In this document: positions 43,159 to 52,939 of the stretch, one piece after another | Layout of the letters: the number at the start of each line of letters is the position of its first letter | Numbering within the stretch: the first letter of the stretch is position 1 | Assembly: GCA_020634935.1 (NCBI GenBank) | Contig: JACKAT010000011.1 | Location: forward strand, 1-64,000 | Source: Anaerolineales bacterium | GTDB taxonomy: Bacteria; Chloroflexota; Anaerolineae; 4572-78; J111 | DNA: 64,000 nt | Direction: 5' to 3' | The notes under the pieces: generated by a model | What the model was told of the DNA's origin: nothing | Databases searched by the model: none | What the model saw: only the letters and a program-made list of their open reading frames with translations | Translations under genes and position numbers: made by a program

Positions 43159-43187
43159 ATTATATTCAAATCTGTCTTGGATTGCAA
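43159..43187 (-). promoter_or_regulatory. Promoter of the OmpR-type regulator gene
   Basis: On the minus strand: TTGCAA (43187-43182), 17-bp spacer, TATAAT (43164-43159). Predicted start near 43152. I see nothing else clear in 42979-43267. Confidence 0.55.
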
Positions 43188-43267
43188 AGCGCTGATTTTA
43201 GTTATTAGCCCTTTAGATAGCTTGGGCTTTATCAAAATGGCCGCGGACCAGTTGGATGATCTGCTGA

Positions 43268-44761
43268 TTAGATACGCTCAAACGTAAAATGAACCAGTTG
43301 CCGGGTTTGTTCAGTGACCTTAGCTCGATCATCCAGCCGGTAGCCGCACAGCCACAGAATTTGCTCATCAGCCACCAGGATAGGCAGCCGGCGGCGATAC
43401 GCTGCTGGAATTTTGGCATCGATCATAAACGTTTTGATCGTTTTACTGTGACCCGCACCCAGAGGACGAAATTGGTCGCCGGGCTGCCGCGTCCGCAGCT
43501 TGAGCCTGTTGCCAACAACGACGGCATCGATATAAGCCTCCCAGCGAGTGGCTTGCTTGATTTGCGGCCACATAGCCGGCGTCATCGGCACGAGGGTGGC
43601 CTTTAACTGCCAGTTGGTTGACGGTAGCGGCGTCAAGCCTGGTAGCTTTATGTCCAGCGGCCGGCTAATAGCCGGTTGATCATCATCTAAAGCCCCATCC
43701 CACGCGGCGGCGGAATTTAAGGTCAAAGAGATGGTCTTGTAGGTGAGCCGGATAGTTAGCCCAGCGGGCCAGGTCATTAAAGCGCCGGTTTGCCCTTTTT
43801 CCAGCACCTCGATGGCATTTTCGATATGGTCAAACGTAATATTAAACAGATGACCGTGTAACAGGTAAATGGCTCGCCTGAGTGTGGCTCGCTTTAAACC
43901 AATCGGTAAATTTAACCAGTTTTCACGGATAAAATCGATGTTTTGGGTCGTTACTTCAGTAACCAGGTCTGGCCAAACTTGCTCGATTTGCTGATCGACC
44001 AGTTCGATCTCCCCAGTCGCAATTTTGGCCGTATTATGAAGCAGCCGTCGAATATTCGGATTGTAAGTCTCTAGATATGGTAACAACTCGTGCCGTAAGC
44101 GATTTCGGAAGAAGGTGGTATCCTGGTTAGAACTATCGTAACGCGGAGTGAGCTGGTGGGCGCGACAGTAGGTTTCTATTTCGAGACGGGGAGTGTCAAG
44201 TAGAGGGCGGATCAACATGACCGGTTTGGAAGATGCCGGTATCGTGTCGTACGGATGAAGGGGTAGCAAGGCAATATTCACTTGTGGGGCCATACCCCGC
44301 AGTCCGGTCAAACCGGAGCCGCGTAAAAAATGCATGAGTACGGTTTCAATCTGATCATCGCCATTATGGCCCACCGCAATTTTATTAGCCCCAATTTGGT
44401 CGGCTAGAGACCATAAAAAAGCATATCGAACTTGTCGCGCCGTTTCTTCAAGAGATTGCTGGCGCTGCGCCGCCAGGTCAGCTACGGGGCGTGCTTCTGA
44501 AAAAAACGGTAAGCGCCATTGCTCGGCTATATGGCGGACAAAGCCTGCTTCAATGTCGGCGTCTGGATGGCGCAACTGGTGGTTTAGATGAGCCACAGCC
44601 GGCGGAGCTAACTTAAAATCGTGACATAGTTTGGTTAGGATATGCAGCAAGCCCAGCGAATCAGGCCCCCCTGACACGCCAACAAGTAACGTATCTTCTG
44701 GGGTAATTAGTCTATTTTGCTGACAAAACGCTTTGATTTTTTCGACTAAATCCTGACCCAC
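43268..44761 (-). CDS. tilS: tRNA(Ile)-lysidine synthetase
   Basis: A 497-residue enzyme that puts lysine on C34 of the AUA-reading tRNA-Ile. The PP-loop motif is VGVSGGPDSLGLLHIL near residue 30; the N-type pyrophosphatase domain continues with VAHLNHQLRHPDAD, IAVGHNGDDQIETVLMHFLRGSGLTGLRGM and RNRLRHELLPYLETYNP. The middle TilS substrate-binding and C-terminal (RQPGDQFRPLGAGHSKTIKTFMIDAKIPAAYRRRLPIL) domains are present, as in the long bacterial form. The start is GTG, 14 bp after the stop of the cyclase gene, so the two are probably cotranscribed. Confidence 0.95.
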   Translation of the reverse strand: MGQDLVEKIKAFCQQNRLITPEDTLLVGVSGGPDSLGLLHILTKLCHDFKLAPPAVAHLNHQLRHPDADIEAGFVRHIAEQWRLPFFSEARPVADLAAQRQQSLEETARQVRYAFLWSLADQIGANKIAVGHNGDDQIETVLMHFLRGSGLTGLRGMAPQVNIALLPLHPYDTIPASSKPVMLIRPLLDTPRLEIETYCRAHQLTPRYDSSNQDTTFFRNRLRHELLPYLETYNPNIRRLLHNTAKIATGEIELVDQQIEQVWPDLVTEVTTQNIDFIRENWLNLPIGLKRATLRRAIYLLHGHLFNITFDHIENAIEVLEKGQTGALMTWPAGLTIRLTYKTISLTLNSAAAWDGALDDDQPAISRPLDIKLPGLTPLPSTNWQLKATLVPMTPAMWPQIKQATRWEAYIDAVVVGNRLKLRTRQPGDQFRPLGAGHSKTIKTFMIDAKIPAAYRRRLPILVADEQILWLCGYRLDDRAKVTEQTRQLVHFTFERI

Positions 44762-44775
44762 GGTCTATCATCTTT

Positions 44776-47700
44776 TCACGAGGTAGGCGCAACGGCTACG
44801 GCTCCGGCGATCTCGCGCAGCTTATCGGCATAAGAATGGGTCAGAAAGGTTTGACGAATTTCGGCCGAAGCTAGATGATTCAGCAAATCGCCCTGGCTGG
44901 TCTGAGCCTTGGTCACGGCCTCTCGGGCGGCGGTCAGATTTGCGGCGCATTGGTAGATATGCGCCCTCTGGATTTGGATGGGAAATTGGACTAAGCGGCT
45001 GTTGGTTTCGTGCGCTACCTGAGCGGCTTGGTTGATGATTTCAATCGCCTCATCATAGCGTTGGTTGTGAGTGGCTAAGATGGATTGCAGCCACAATCCC
45101 CGCGCCACAAACTCTTGCATATCACTGGCCGAAGCTAACGCTAAGAGATGGGATAATCGGTTTTGAGCCTTGTCCCATTCATTGATATCGATGTAGGCCC
45201 GGATGAGCTGGTATAGGATCATGACTTCATCGGACGTGAAACCCATATTGTGGGCGTTAACCTGCACATTTTCTAACTCGATGACGGCCTCGTTTAATCG
45301 GTTAAGGTGCCGATAAGCTGTACCCAGAATCGACTGTGTTCTCATTACATATAAGGGGGAGCCAAGTTCATGGGCCAACTGCACACTTTGTTCGGCTTGT
45401 CGTAAGCCTTCCTCGGTTTGACCAACGGTTAAATTAGAATAACCTATCCAGGCCAGGCCCAGAGCAATAGAAGATTTTTGTTCTTGCTCTTCAGCTAAAG
45501 TCAAGCCTTCTTGCAGCGTTTCATGGGCCTCGTCAAGATAACCCTGATAGAGTAGGGCCAGCCCTTGATAATATTTGATTAGTGGCACCCGGTAAAAATC
45601 GCCGGATTTCTTGTGCAGTTCTAATAATTCCTGAGCGGTGGCGTCAGCTTCTTGGTAATTGGCAATAAAAACCTGACCCATCAAAACCGAATATAACGAG
45701 TTCATCAAGCCGCTGCGATACCCCAAACGACGGCTTAGCGGCATAATATCTTTCTCATAGCGATCTAAACTGGCCCTAATTTCACCTTGTTCAAGCATGA
45801 TTTTGGCTAACCCATCTTCGGCAGTCAAGTAGGCCAGATCATAATTAACACTCGTGCTAGATTCGCTGGCTTCCCGATAACATGAGGTAGCCAAGTCTAG
45901 TTCGCCCATTTGATAGTAAAAATTGCCCAACTGGTTAAGCGTGTCGGCAATGCCGCTTTTATCGCCAATCCGGCGTGCCACAGTTAATGCTTTCTGGAAA
46001 TATTGAGAGGCTAATGTAAAATTGTGATGACTGGCTTGCAGGGCGCCATTGCCATTGAGCGCCCGCATTTGAGCCGCGTCGTCATGCAACTGGGTGGCCT
46101 TGGCCAGCATGGCTTCGTAATCGGTCATCGCTTCTTGGATTTCGCCTAGACGGGTGTAGATTTTGGCGCGCCCCTCGTAAATTTCCAAAAAGGTCTTTTC
46201 ATCAACCCGCGTGCCGAGGATCCCAGCTACCTCAAGCGCCCGCGAGTAAAAACTGATGGCTTGCTGGTTGGCAAATGATTGAATAGCGGCTACGGCTGCT
46301 CGAAGCAGATAACGCAGCGCCCGGTCCCAAATTTCGCTTTTCTCATAATGTTCGGCCACGTTGGGGGCGTACTCTTCCCCCAACAACCAATATTGTCGCG
46401 ACAGGTAATCGCCAATTTGTTTGTGAATCAGTTGTCGTTGTTGGTGCAGGAGCGAATTATAAGCCGTTTCATAGGTGAGCACATGCTTAAACATATATTC
46501 CGGTTCAGGTTCGCGAGTCTTAACTTCGATAAGATCGGCGATTTCCAGTTGTTCCAGCGCTTTTCCTAGAATCTCAGGATCATTGACGATGGGTGACAAA
46601 ATAAAATGGGGGAAAACTCGGCCAATTACAGCCGCAATTTGCAGCACCCGCCTAACCGGCTCTTCCAAGCGATCGATACGAGCGGTGAGAACGCCCTGTA
46701 GCGTATTGGGGATTTCAATTTCGGTGACTGGCCGGGTAATTTTCCACTGGTCATCAACGCGCTCGATGACGCCTTCTTCAATTAAGCTGCGAATAACCTC
46801 TTCCAGAAACAGCGGGTTGCCTTCCGCCCGGCTGAGCAACAGATCTTCCAACTCGCGCGGCAGCGGATCGATCTTAAGCAGATGTTTAATCACTTGCCGG
46901 CTTTCCTCATTCGTGAGCGGCCACAAGGTCAATTCTTGAAATTGCTCGCTCGCTTCTTCGGCGCTGGCCACTTTTACCTTCCAAAAAGCGGTGTCTCGTT
47001 CTAAACGTGTCACGCAGATGATTAAGATGGGATTGTAGACGGTGAGGGTGAATAAAAACTCAATCAACTGCACCGAACTGGGATCAGCCCAGTGCAAATC
47101 TTCAAAAACAAGCACTAGCGGCTGCCGAGTGATCAGGGCTTCCACCCATTCGCCCATGGCAACAAAAATACGCCGCTGCAGAATTTGAGGGTCGTTAAGC
47201 GGCAGGTCGCCCGTCACATCGCTGTCGAGTTTAACGCCCAACATAGCTGCCAGGTAAGGAATAACCTCCTCTTTGCGCTGTTTGAAAAGTTCATCGCCCA
47301 TTGCTTCAAGTTTAAGCTTAACCTGGGTATCGTCGGCATTCTCTGGAATTTGAAGGTAACTGTAAAGAATATCGACAAAAAGCCGATTGGCAAAAGATTG
47401 CCGGTAGGCCAGCCCTCGACCAAAAAGCCAGCGGGCCACCTGATCCGGCTCGTCTTGTTTAACCGCTTTCATCACTTCAGCAATTAAACGCGTTTTGCCC
47501 AGTCCGGCATCGCCGTTAACCGTGACAATCCCCCCCCGGCCCTGATACAGTTGGCCATAAGCCGTGGTTAGCGCTTCCACTTCTTGCTCTCGCCCGATCA
47601 GTGGCGCTTCCATCCCGGTTAATCCGCGTTGGGTTTGGCTTAAATCGCGAGCGCCCTTTAACAGGTAGACTTTCAGCGGCTTGGCCTTACCCTTAACCTG

Positions 47701-48345
47701 AATCGGCTCGCGTTCTTCAAATGTAAAGAGACGGTTGGTGAGATTATAGGTATCCTCATTAACCAGAATTTCGCCTCTAATCGAGGCTGATTCTAAGCGG
47801 GCGGCCACATTAACTGCGTCGCCCATCACGGTATACGAACGTTTACGGTCGGTGCCGACCATACCCGCAATAACCATGCCCGTATTGACGCCCATATGGA
47901 TGCCTAATGGTTTGGGCAGCGGCATCGGTGGATTATCGTTGAATTTTTTGAGCCGTTCCATCATCGACAAACTGGCTCGCAAGGCTAGCTCCGGATCATT
48001 TTCGTGAGCGGTCGGCGCGCCGAAGAGGGCCATTATTTCATCGCCAACATACTTATCGATGTAGCCGTCGTACTCATAAATGGCTTCACTAAGTTCGCTG
48101 AGCAGCGCGTTGATCAAGCGAACCACCTGTTCGACTTGGGCCGGCGTCTTAGCCGCGTCATTGAGCGCCGTAAAACCGGATATATCGGCGAAGATAACCG
48201 TTACCTGCCGGCGATCCCCTTGCAGCGGGGCATTGATTAGGGAAGTGGCCCGATCAGCGGCCGTAATTTCGGTTCCGCATGAGCCGCAAAAAAAATGGTC
48301 TGAGGGGTTGACAAAGCCACAGACATCACACTTTAGACCGTCCAT
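44776..48345 (-). CDS. Zinc-ribbon adenylyl cyclase with AAA ATPase and TPR domains
   Basis: An 1189-residue cytosolic signalling protein. Zinc ribbon: C6-C9-C20-C23. Class III cyclase (residues ~45-225): metal Asp in VIFADISGF and KYVGDEIMALFG, substrate Lys/Asp in DKYVGDE and YTVMGDAVNVAARLES with the transition-state Asn/Arg, which predicts ATP as substrate. A STAND/AAA-type ATPase (residues ~240-560) has Walker A GDAGLGKT and Walker B LVLVFEDLHWAD. The C-terminal ~500 residues are TPR-like repeats (YFQKALTVARRIGDKSGIADTLNQLGNFYYQMGEL). It should make cAMP under control of an unknown signal. tilS follows. Confidence 0.93.
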   Translation of the reverse strand: MDGLKCDVCGFVNPSDHFFCGSCGTEITAADRATSLINAPLQGDRRQVTVIFADISGFTALNDAAKTPAQVEQVVRLINALLSELSEAIYEYDGYIDKYVGDEIMALFGAPTAHENDPELALRASLSMMERLKKFNDNPPMPLPKPLGIHMGVNTGMVIAGMVGTDRKRSYTVMGDAVNVAARLESASIRGEILVNEDTYNLTNRLFTFEEREPIQVKGKAKPLKVYLLKGARDLSQTQRGLTGMEAPLIGREQEVEALTTAYGQLYQGRGGIVTVNGDAGLGKTRLIAEVMKAVKQDEPDQVARWLFGRGLAYRQSFANRLFVDILYSYLQIPENADDTQVKLKLEAMGDELFKQRKEEVIPYLAAMLGVKLDSDVTGDLPLNDPQILQRRIFVAMGEWVEALITRQPLVLVFEDLHWADPSSVQLIEFLFTLTVYNPILIICVTRLERDTAFWKVKVASAEEASEQFQELTLWPLTNEESRQVIKHLLKIDPLPRELEDLLLSRAEGNPLFLEEVIRSLIEEGVIERVDDQWKITRPVTEIEIPNTLQGVLTARIDRLEEPVRRVLQIAAVIGRVFPHFILSPIVNDPEILGKALEQLEIADLIEVKTREPEPEYMFKHVLTYETAYNSLLHQQRQLIHKQIGDYLSRQYWLLGEEYAPNVAEHYEKSEIWDRALRYLLRAAVAAIQSFANQQAISFYSRALEVAGILGTRVDEKTFLEIYEGRAKIYTRLGEIQEAMTDYEAMLAKATQLHDDAAQMRALNGNGALQASHHNFTLASQYFQKALTVARRIGDKSGIADTLNQLGNFYYQMGELDLATSCYREASESSTSVNYDLAYLTAEDGLAKIMLEQGEIRASLDRYEKDIMPLSRRLGYRSGLMNSLYSVLMGQVFIANYQEADATAQELLELHKKSGDFYRVPLIKYYQGLALLYQGYLDEAHETLQEGLTLAEEQEQKSSIALGLAWIGYSNLTVGQTEEGLRQAEQSVQLAHELGSPLYVMRTQSILGTAYRHLNRLNEAVIELENVQVNAHNMGFTSDEVMILYQLIRAYIDINEWDKAQNRLSHLLALASASDMQEFVARGLWLQSILATHNQRYDEAIEIINQAAQVAHETNSRLVQFPIQIQRAHIYQCAANLTAAREAVTKAQTSQGDLLNHLASAEIRQTFLTHSYADKLREIAGAVAVAPTS

Positions 48346-48560
48346 ATTGGCGGGATTCTTCCTGTAGCATTAAGGTTTTATACTAGTTTGATGATATTAC
48401 ATCCCTAGAAATATGTCAACGGGCTATATAGACTACTGACCCTTTCCGAGGCAAAGTGAGGCGAAATGGGGTCGATTTTATGGAATAACGCTTAATGATT
48501 TGCTAGGATTTAAGCGCATAATCGACGGCTGACCCCTTTTACGATCATTTTCCTTGCACA

Positions 48561-48593
48561 AAAATCTCCCCAGACGTTTCGACATCTGGGGAG
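48561..48593 (-). terminator. Orphan minus-strand terminator
   Basis: ctccccagacgt (48566-48577) with acatctggggag (48582-48593), one mismatch, TTCG loop on the plus strand. On the minus strand the stem is followed by ATTTTTG, as expected of an intrinsic terminator. No recognised gene ends here; the nearest minus-strand stop is at 49024. Confidence 0.55.
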
Positions 48594-48855
48594 ACAGTAA
48601 CAAATAGGGAGAGATACGCTTGGCTTACTCACTAACCATGCTTTACTGAACATGGTCAGCAGCCACACAGCATAAGGCGGGTCTCAATAATATGCGCGTT
48701 TGATTTGTTAAGTTCGTAATAAACCATTAGCTTATATCAGTGCGACCTCGATCCTTATAGTAAAAGAATACTGCAAAGTTTTTAAGGAAACAACAGTCAG
48801 TTGAATGGACATTTCACTAGTCGAATGGTTAGTTTTTTACCTGGTCGGGTGGCTA

Positions 48856-48993
48856 AGTACACTGTAAATTAAGTAATTAAGCTTTTGTCATGGCAAGCGA
48901 AGCGAAGCCATCTCCTCCTCCGAACGTGGAGATGGCTTCGTCGTTCCTCCTCGCCATGACCATAACCCCCCAAAACTTAATTTACGCTGTACT
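48856..48993. repeat. MITE-like 138-bp palindrome
   Basis: Ends agtacactgtaaattaag (48856-48873) and cttaatttacgctgtact (48976-48993) are complementary at 16 of 18 positions. An inner pair, gtcatggc..gaagccatctcc with ggagatggcttcg..gccatgac, forms a second long stem. The nested structure without open frame resembles a non-autonomous mobile element. Confidence 0.7.
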
Positions 48994-49023
48994 AAGGTCA
49001 GTGAATAGGTCCAGTGGATGAGG

Positions 49024-50676
49024 CTATCGGGGTACCTCAACCATAACGTGAGTGCCTTGGGCTCGCTGCGACTCGATGCGCCAACTGCCGCCAGCAGCCT
49101 CCGCGCGTTCTTTCATGGTTAGCAGACCCCAACTACGTTGGTCGATTGGCCCTTGAAGTTCAAACCCCAGGCCATCATCAGTAACCACCATGCGGACCCA
49201 CTTTTCTTCTGTCTCAAGAATAACGTTAACCTTCTTAGCCTGGGCATGTTTGGCGGCATTCAATAGCGCTTCCTGCGCAATTCGAAATAGCGTATGTTCT
49301 TTGGCCGGGGCTAACCGAGGGTTAGGTTCTTGACCATTGACGGCAAACTTAAACTTGACCCGGCCGGCCAGTTGTTTGCCATACCAACGGATGGCAGCCA
49401 CCAACCCATAATCATCTAGAACCGGCGGTCGCAAATCGGCCATGACATCTTGAATACATTCCGTTGTCTGCTCTAGCAGCGCAATTGAGTCGTCAAGCAA
49501 TGATATGGTGGGGGCCCCCGGTTGAGGCGAACTGTTTTTGATGCGGGTTTGCACCGCACTGAGATTGAGCGTGAGTGCCGTTAAACTTTGGCCAACTTGG
49601 TCGTGCAGTTCTCGGGCCAAATTTTTTCGTTCCGTTTCTTGCGCTTCGGCTAGCCGGCCGGTTAATGCGCGAAGTTGTTGGCGCTGCTGGCTAATCTCTT
49701 TGATCAACTGCTCTTTTTCTAGTTCAATCTTCTTTCGTTCAGTGATATCCCGGCTGATGCCAACCAGTCCTATAACCTCTCCCGCCTCATTCTTCATTGG
49801 TATTTTGGTAGTTAACACCCACCGGTGATGACCCATGGCATCGATATGAGGCTCTTCCTTGCCCGTCAGCGGCTGCCCATCGGCAAAAATCGATTGCTCG
49901 TCGCGGTAGTACTCAGCCGCAAATTCATCCGGATAGTAATCGAAATCGGTCTTCCCAACCACCTCATCCGGTGACGCTGCACCCATGATCTGGGCTGAAG
50001 CTTGATTAACCACGATAAAGCGCCCCTTAACATCTTTGAAATAAATATAATCTGGTAGATGATCGATCAGTGTTCGGAGCAAGCTATGTTCTCTAAGCAG
50101 CATCTCTTCGGCTAATTTTCGAGCGGTAATGTCGATATGAATCACCACGGCCCCCTCGCCGTCCTTAGTTAACGGGGCGATTTGTAGAATATACCAGGCT
50201 TGTTTCGTGGGCGAGTGGCAGGGATATTCAAGGTTAAAGTAATCCTCAGCGCCGGCTAAAATCGATTGAAGACCAGCCAGCGCTTCAGCCGCTTCGGTGC
50301 TGCCTCGGCTCACCGCTCGACGGCAAACGGCCAGATAATTTATGCCTACGCAGGTATGGGCTAGCGCAGGATCGCCATTCTCTCGAGCAAACCGCTTCCA
50401 GGCGTCATTCACCACCGTAATGGCGCCTTCTTTATCCAGCACAGCGACATGGGCTTTGATGCCATCCAGAATCGCTTGATTATAATTTTCGCTTGCCGCC
50501 AGAGCTGCCAAACTCTGGCGGCGAATATCGGTCTGAATAAGTTGAAATTCCTTTAAAGCGGTCGATATTTCTTCAACCCTCTGACTAAAGTTGGTTAAAG
50601 AAACCGGCGTTTCCTGTAGTTGGCTTAACTGCCGAAAGATGCTCTCAAGCTGCTGGTCGAGCACCTCATCATTCAT
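49024..50676 (-). CDS. PAS histidine kinase (NarL/HisKA_3 type)
   Basis: A 550-residue cytosolic sensor kinase with no membrane segment. After a coiled N-terminus come two PAS domains (AILDGIKAHVAVLDKEGAITVVNDAW, residues ~70-190; LLRTLIDHLPDYIYFKDVKGRFIVVNQASAQIMGA with its PAC end, residues ~195-315), then a HisKA_3 dimerisation helix with phospho-His358 in ARELHDQVGQSLTALTLNLS and a HATPase domain (TLFRIAQEALLNAAKHAQAKKV, DDGLGFELQG). Such kinases normally pair with NarL-type regulators; none is adjacent. CAGGAGAG precedes the ATG. A second, related kinase lies 2.6 kb upstream. Confidence 0.93.
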   Translation of the reverse strand: MNDEVLDQQLESIFRQLSQLQETPVSLTNFSQRVEEISTALKEFQLIQTDIRRQSLAALAASENYNQAILDGIKAHVAVLDKEGAITVVNDAWKRFARENGDPALAHTCVGINYLAVCRRAVSRGSTEAAEALAGLQSILAGAEDYFNLEYPCHSPTKQAWYILQIAPLTKDGEGAVVIHIDITARKLAEEMLLREHSLLRTLIDHLPDYIYFKDVKGRFIVVNQASAQIMGAASPDEVVGKTDFDYYPDEFAAEYYRDEQSIFADGQPLTGKEEPHIDAMGHHRWVLTTKIPMKNEAGEVIGLVGISRDITERKKIELEKEQLIKEISQQRQQLRALTGRLAEAQETERKNLARELHDQVGQSLTALTLNLSAVQTRIKNSSPQPGAPTISLLDDSIALLEQTTECIQDVMADLRPPVLDDYGLVAAIRWYGKQLAGRVKFKFAVNGQEPNPRLAPAKEHTLFRIAQEALLNAAKHAQAKKVNVILETEEKWVRMVVTDDGLGFELQGPIDQRSWGLLTMKERAEAAGGSWRIESQRAQGTHVMVEVPR

Positions 50677-50699
50677 TATTTCTCTCCTGATGTGCGTTT

Positions 50700-51416
50700 T
50701 TATCTAATGACCACTCGTGGTCGAAGATCAAATTCAAGTCCGGCTAATAATTCGGCCCAGTTTCGCCGTGTACGAATCAGGGGCGCCTCGGTCACTGCTT
50801 TTCGTTCCGGCATCAGTTGGTGCAAATCGTAACTCCCTGGCTCCAGAGCATGAGTCCGGCTGCTGGCGGCGGCTCCTTCTCTAAGCAAAATACGATCCCC
50901 GTCTTGGTAATTTGGCCCCGACTCGATGGTGATAATAGCTGTTTTGTGGGCAAAATGGAAACGGTTTAAATCAATCGGACGCGTCTGGCTGGGATATTCC
51001 CAATCATAAAATAGCAGCGAGGGCAACTGTTGCTCGGCATCCTTAAAAAGGCTGACCCGCAGGCGATAGCCGCTGTCCGGGTTAGGGCTGGTTACAATCA
51101 ATACTGCCGCAGTCCGGTTTTCAGTGGCCTGGACCTCATAATAGAGTTGGTTCAGATCGACATCATCGGCAATGACCGGATCGATCGCCACCGTGTCGGT
51201 GTGGGGACGTCCCACTTCCCGCATGAGACGAATGTGATCCCCGGTGCGATACTCGTCGCCCGGTTTAATCACCACCCGAACGGCCTTATCGGCTGCCTCA
51301 TGGTGAGTCAAATTGTGAAAATACTGGCGCTGGTTTACATCGTGGTCATCTAGCGTGTAGCAAGGAAACTGCGCGTGTGGCTGATCATATAGTTCAACGT
51401 ATAAGTGAGTCATCAT
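50700..51416 (-). CDS. Protein with two internal repeats, unknown family
   Basis: A 238-residue acidic/charged protein with two copies of a pattern: KAVRVVIKPGDEYRTGDHIRLMREVG and KTAIITIESGPNYQDGDRILLREGAA, each followed by an Asp/Leu-rich end (DDVDLNQL, GSYDLHQLM). Beta-rich folds are likely. There is no signal peptide or membrane segment. GGGAGG lies before two adjacent ATGs (51416 and 51413; the second is better spaced). Between a PAS kinase gene and the MEMO-AMMECR1 gene on the same strand, so possibly one transcription unit. Not recognised. Confidence 0.65.
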   Translation of the reverse strand: MMTHLYVELYDQPHAQFPCYTLDDHDVNQRQYFHNLTHHEAADKAVRVVIKPGDEYRTGDHIRLMREVGRPHTDTVAIDPVIADDVDLNQLYYEVQATENRTAAVLIVTSPNPDSGYRLRVSLFKDAEQQLPSLLFYDWEYPSQTRPIDLNRFHFAHKTAIITIESGPNYQDGDRILLREGAAASSRTHALEPGSYDLHQLMPERKAVTEAPLIRTRRNWAELLAGLEFDLRPRVVIR

Positions 51417-51457
51417 TAACCTCCCTGAGCCGTCGTTGGCCCTGATCTATTTTGTTT

Positions 51458-52939
51458 TTACTCTTTAAATTTTAAGGTCGTAAAGCCATATAAAGCGGTC
51501 CCTTGCTGCCAGGCTTGAGGGGGCAGCTGCGCTTTGCGACACAAATTTTCCAAAAATGTCTGGCGATCCCAACCGGCGTGCTCGGCGACTTCAGGCAGAA
51601 GTAAGCCCCGCCGTTCGTTTTGGCTAATGAGCAAGCCCTGGCGTCCAATCTCGATGTCCTCCAGTCGGGTAATGCGCCGTAGGGGTGATAGGATAGAAAT
51701 TTCGATCACGATATCATCCAATGCTTCAATCGTGACCGGCGGCAGGCGTGGATCGGCGGTGGCGGCGCTGATGGCCACATTTTGAATCACCTGGTACAAA
51801 GGTAGGTCGGCCGTCACATGGCCCATACAGCCCCTTAATTTCAGTGCGGGAGCGGCGCCGCTGGGGGGGGCGAGCCGGTCAGTTGGCCCTTTTTCAGGGC
51901 TGCGCAGCGTAACAAATGCGCCGGCCCGGCGCAGCAAAGCCGCATCAAACGGGGGCCAGTCAGGCATCAAAGCTGATTGAAGATAATTGCTTATTGCCAG
52001 GCGGGCCAGCTTGAGCAAGTTTTGCTGCTGCTCAGATGTTAGGGTGAGCGGCTGATAACGCCACATCATTACCGCTCCATAGCCGACCACCTTATCCAGA
52101 CTGCCTCGCGGCGAGTGGCCGGAATTGGCGTAATGCAGCAGCGTGGTGGTATCAGCCCCTAGTCCGGCGGCAACGCCCATTGTGACTAATATAGGCCCCA
52201 GCCCACAGGCGCAGGTCTTCAGGTTAGACACCCCCTCGGCTATCATTTGGGCGGTAGCGGCTCGGACTTCCACCGGCCGGCCGGTTTCGATGGCGGCTAG
52301 CGTGGTTTGATCCACTCGGACGGCGTCCTCAAATTTAGGGTAATGGGCCAGATCGGACGAGGCAATCACCACCACCCCCTGTTTGGGTAGCACCTTGAGC
52401 AGCGCTTTGGTCAGGATCGCCACCGTCTCGTCATCAGCGGAACTCATCAAGATCGGGATAATGCGGCAGTGGGGGCAAACCCGTTGCAGAAACGGCAGCT
52501 CGATCTCAATGGGGTGTTCATTCAGATGCGCCGCCGGATCAACCCGAATCCGCGGGTCGGCCTCGATCAAGGCTGCGGCCAGGGGCTCGTCAATTGGCAC
52601 AACGCCTAACGGCGTCGCAAAGCCGCCGGCAGCCCATACCGCGATCGGCTGCGACAAAGGAGGGCGGTGATCAGCGGCGATAATGACGGCTACCTGATAA
52701 TCTCCATCCCACAACTGCCTAAAGCCGCTGGCCGCGACTGCGCCGGAAAATGCGTAACCGGCATGAGGCACAACCAGGCCAAGCGGCTGCCCATCGATCG
52801 GTTCGGCCAGATTTAGCAGGGTGTCAACGGTTTGGGCCAACGTCTCCGGCTGATGGGGATACCACTGGCCGGCCACCACTGGCCGCCGAACGGAGGCCGG
52901 TGCGCTATTCAGTTCCTGGATAATTCCATCGGTGTTCAT
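51458..52939 (-). CDS. MEMO1-AMMECR1 fusion protein
   Basis: A 493-residue fusion. Residues ~18-290 are a MEMO1-like domain (RRPVVAGQWYPHQPETLAQTVDTLL, VVPHAGYAFSGAVAASGFRQL, HPIEIELPFLQRVCPHCRIIPILM, SSDLAHYPKFEDA), structurally related to extradiol dioxygenases. Residues ~300-493 are AMMECR1 (AFVTLRSPEKGP..LRGCMGH, IEISILSPLRRITRLEDIEIGRQGLLIS, AEHAGWDRQTFLENLCRKAQLPPQAWQQ). Both are members of the AmmeMemoRadiSam system; its radical SAM component is not in the window. The biochemical role of this system remains unclear. Confidence 0.93.
   Translation of the reverse strand: MNTDGIIQELNSAPASVRRPVVAGQWYPHQPETLAQTVDTLLNLAEPIDGQPLGLVVPHAGYAFSGAVAASGFRQLWDGDYQVAVIIAADHRPPLSQPIAVWAAGGFATPLGVVPIDEPLAAALIEADPRIRVDPAAHLNEHPIEIELPFLQRVCPHCRIIPILMSSADDETVAILTKALLKVLPKQGVVVIASSDLAHYPKFEDAVRVDQTTLAAIETGRPVEVRAATAQMIAEGVSNLKTCACGLGPILVTMGVAAGLGADTTTLLHYANSGHSPRGSLDKVVGYGAVMMWRYQPLTLTSEQQQNLLKLARLAISNYLQSALMPDWPPFDAALLRRAGAFVTLRSPEKGPTDRLAPPSGAAPALKLRGCMGHVTADLPLYQVIQNVAISAATADPRLPPVTIEALDDIVIEISILSPLRRITRLEDIEIGRQGLLISQNERRGLLLPEVAEHAGWDRQTFLENLCRKAQLPPQAWQQGTALYGFTTLKFKE

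Larger units (their letters stand above)
48346..49023. other. Intergenic region with large palindrome and orphan terminator
   Basis: 678 bp without a supported protein gene. It contains the minus-strand hairpin at 48561-48593 and the imperfect palindrome at 48856-48993. The part from 48594 to about 48760 could be a short minus-strand transcript ending at that hairpin. Confidence 0.5.
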
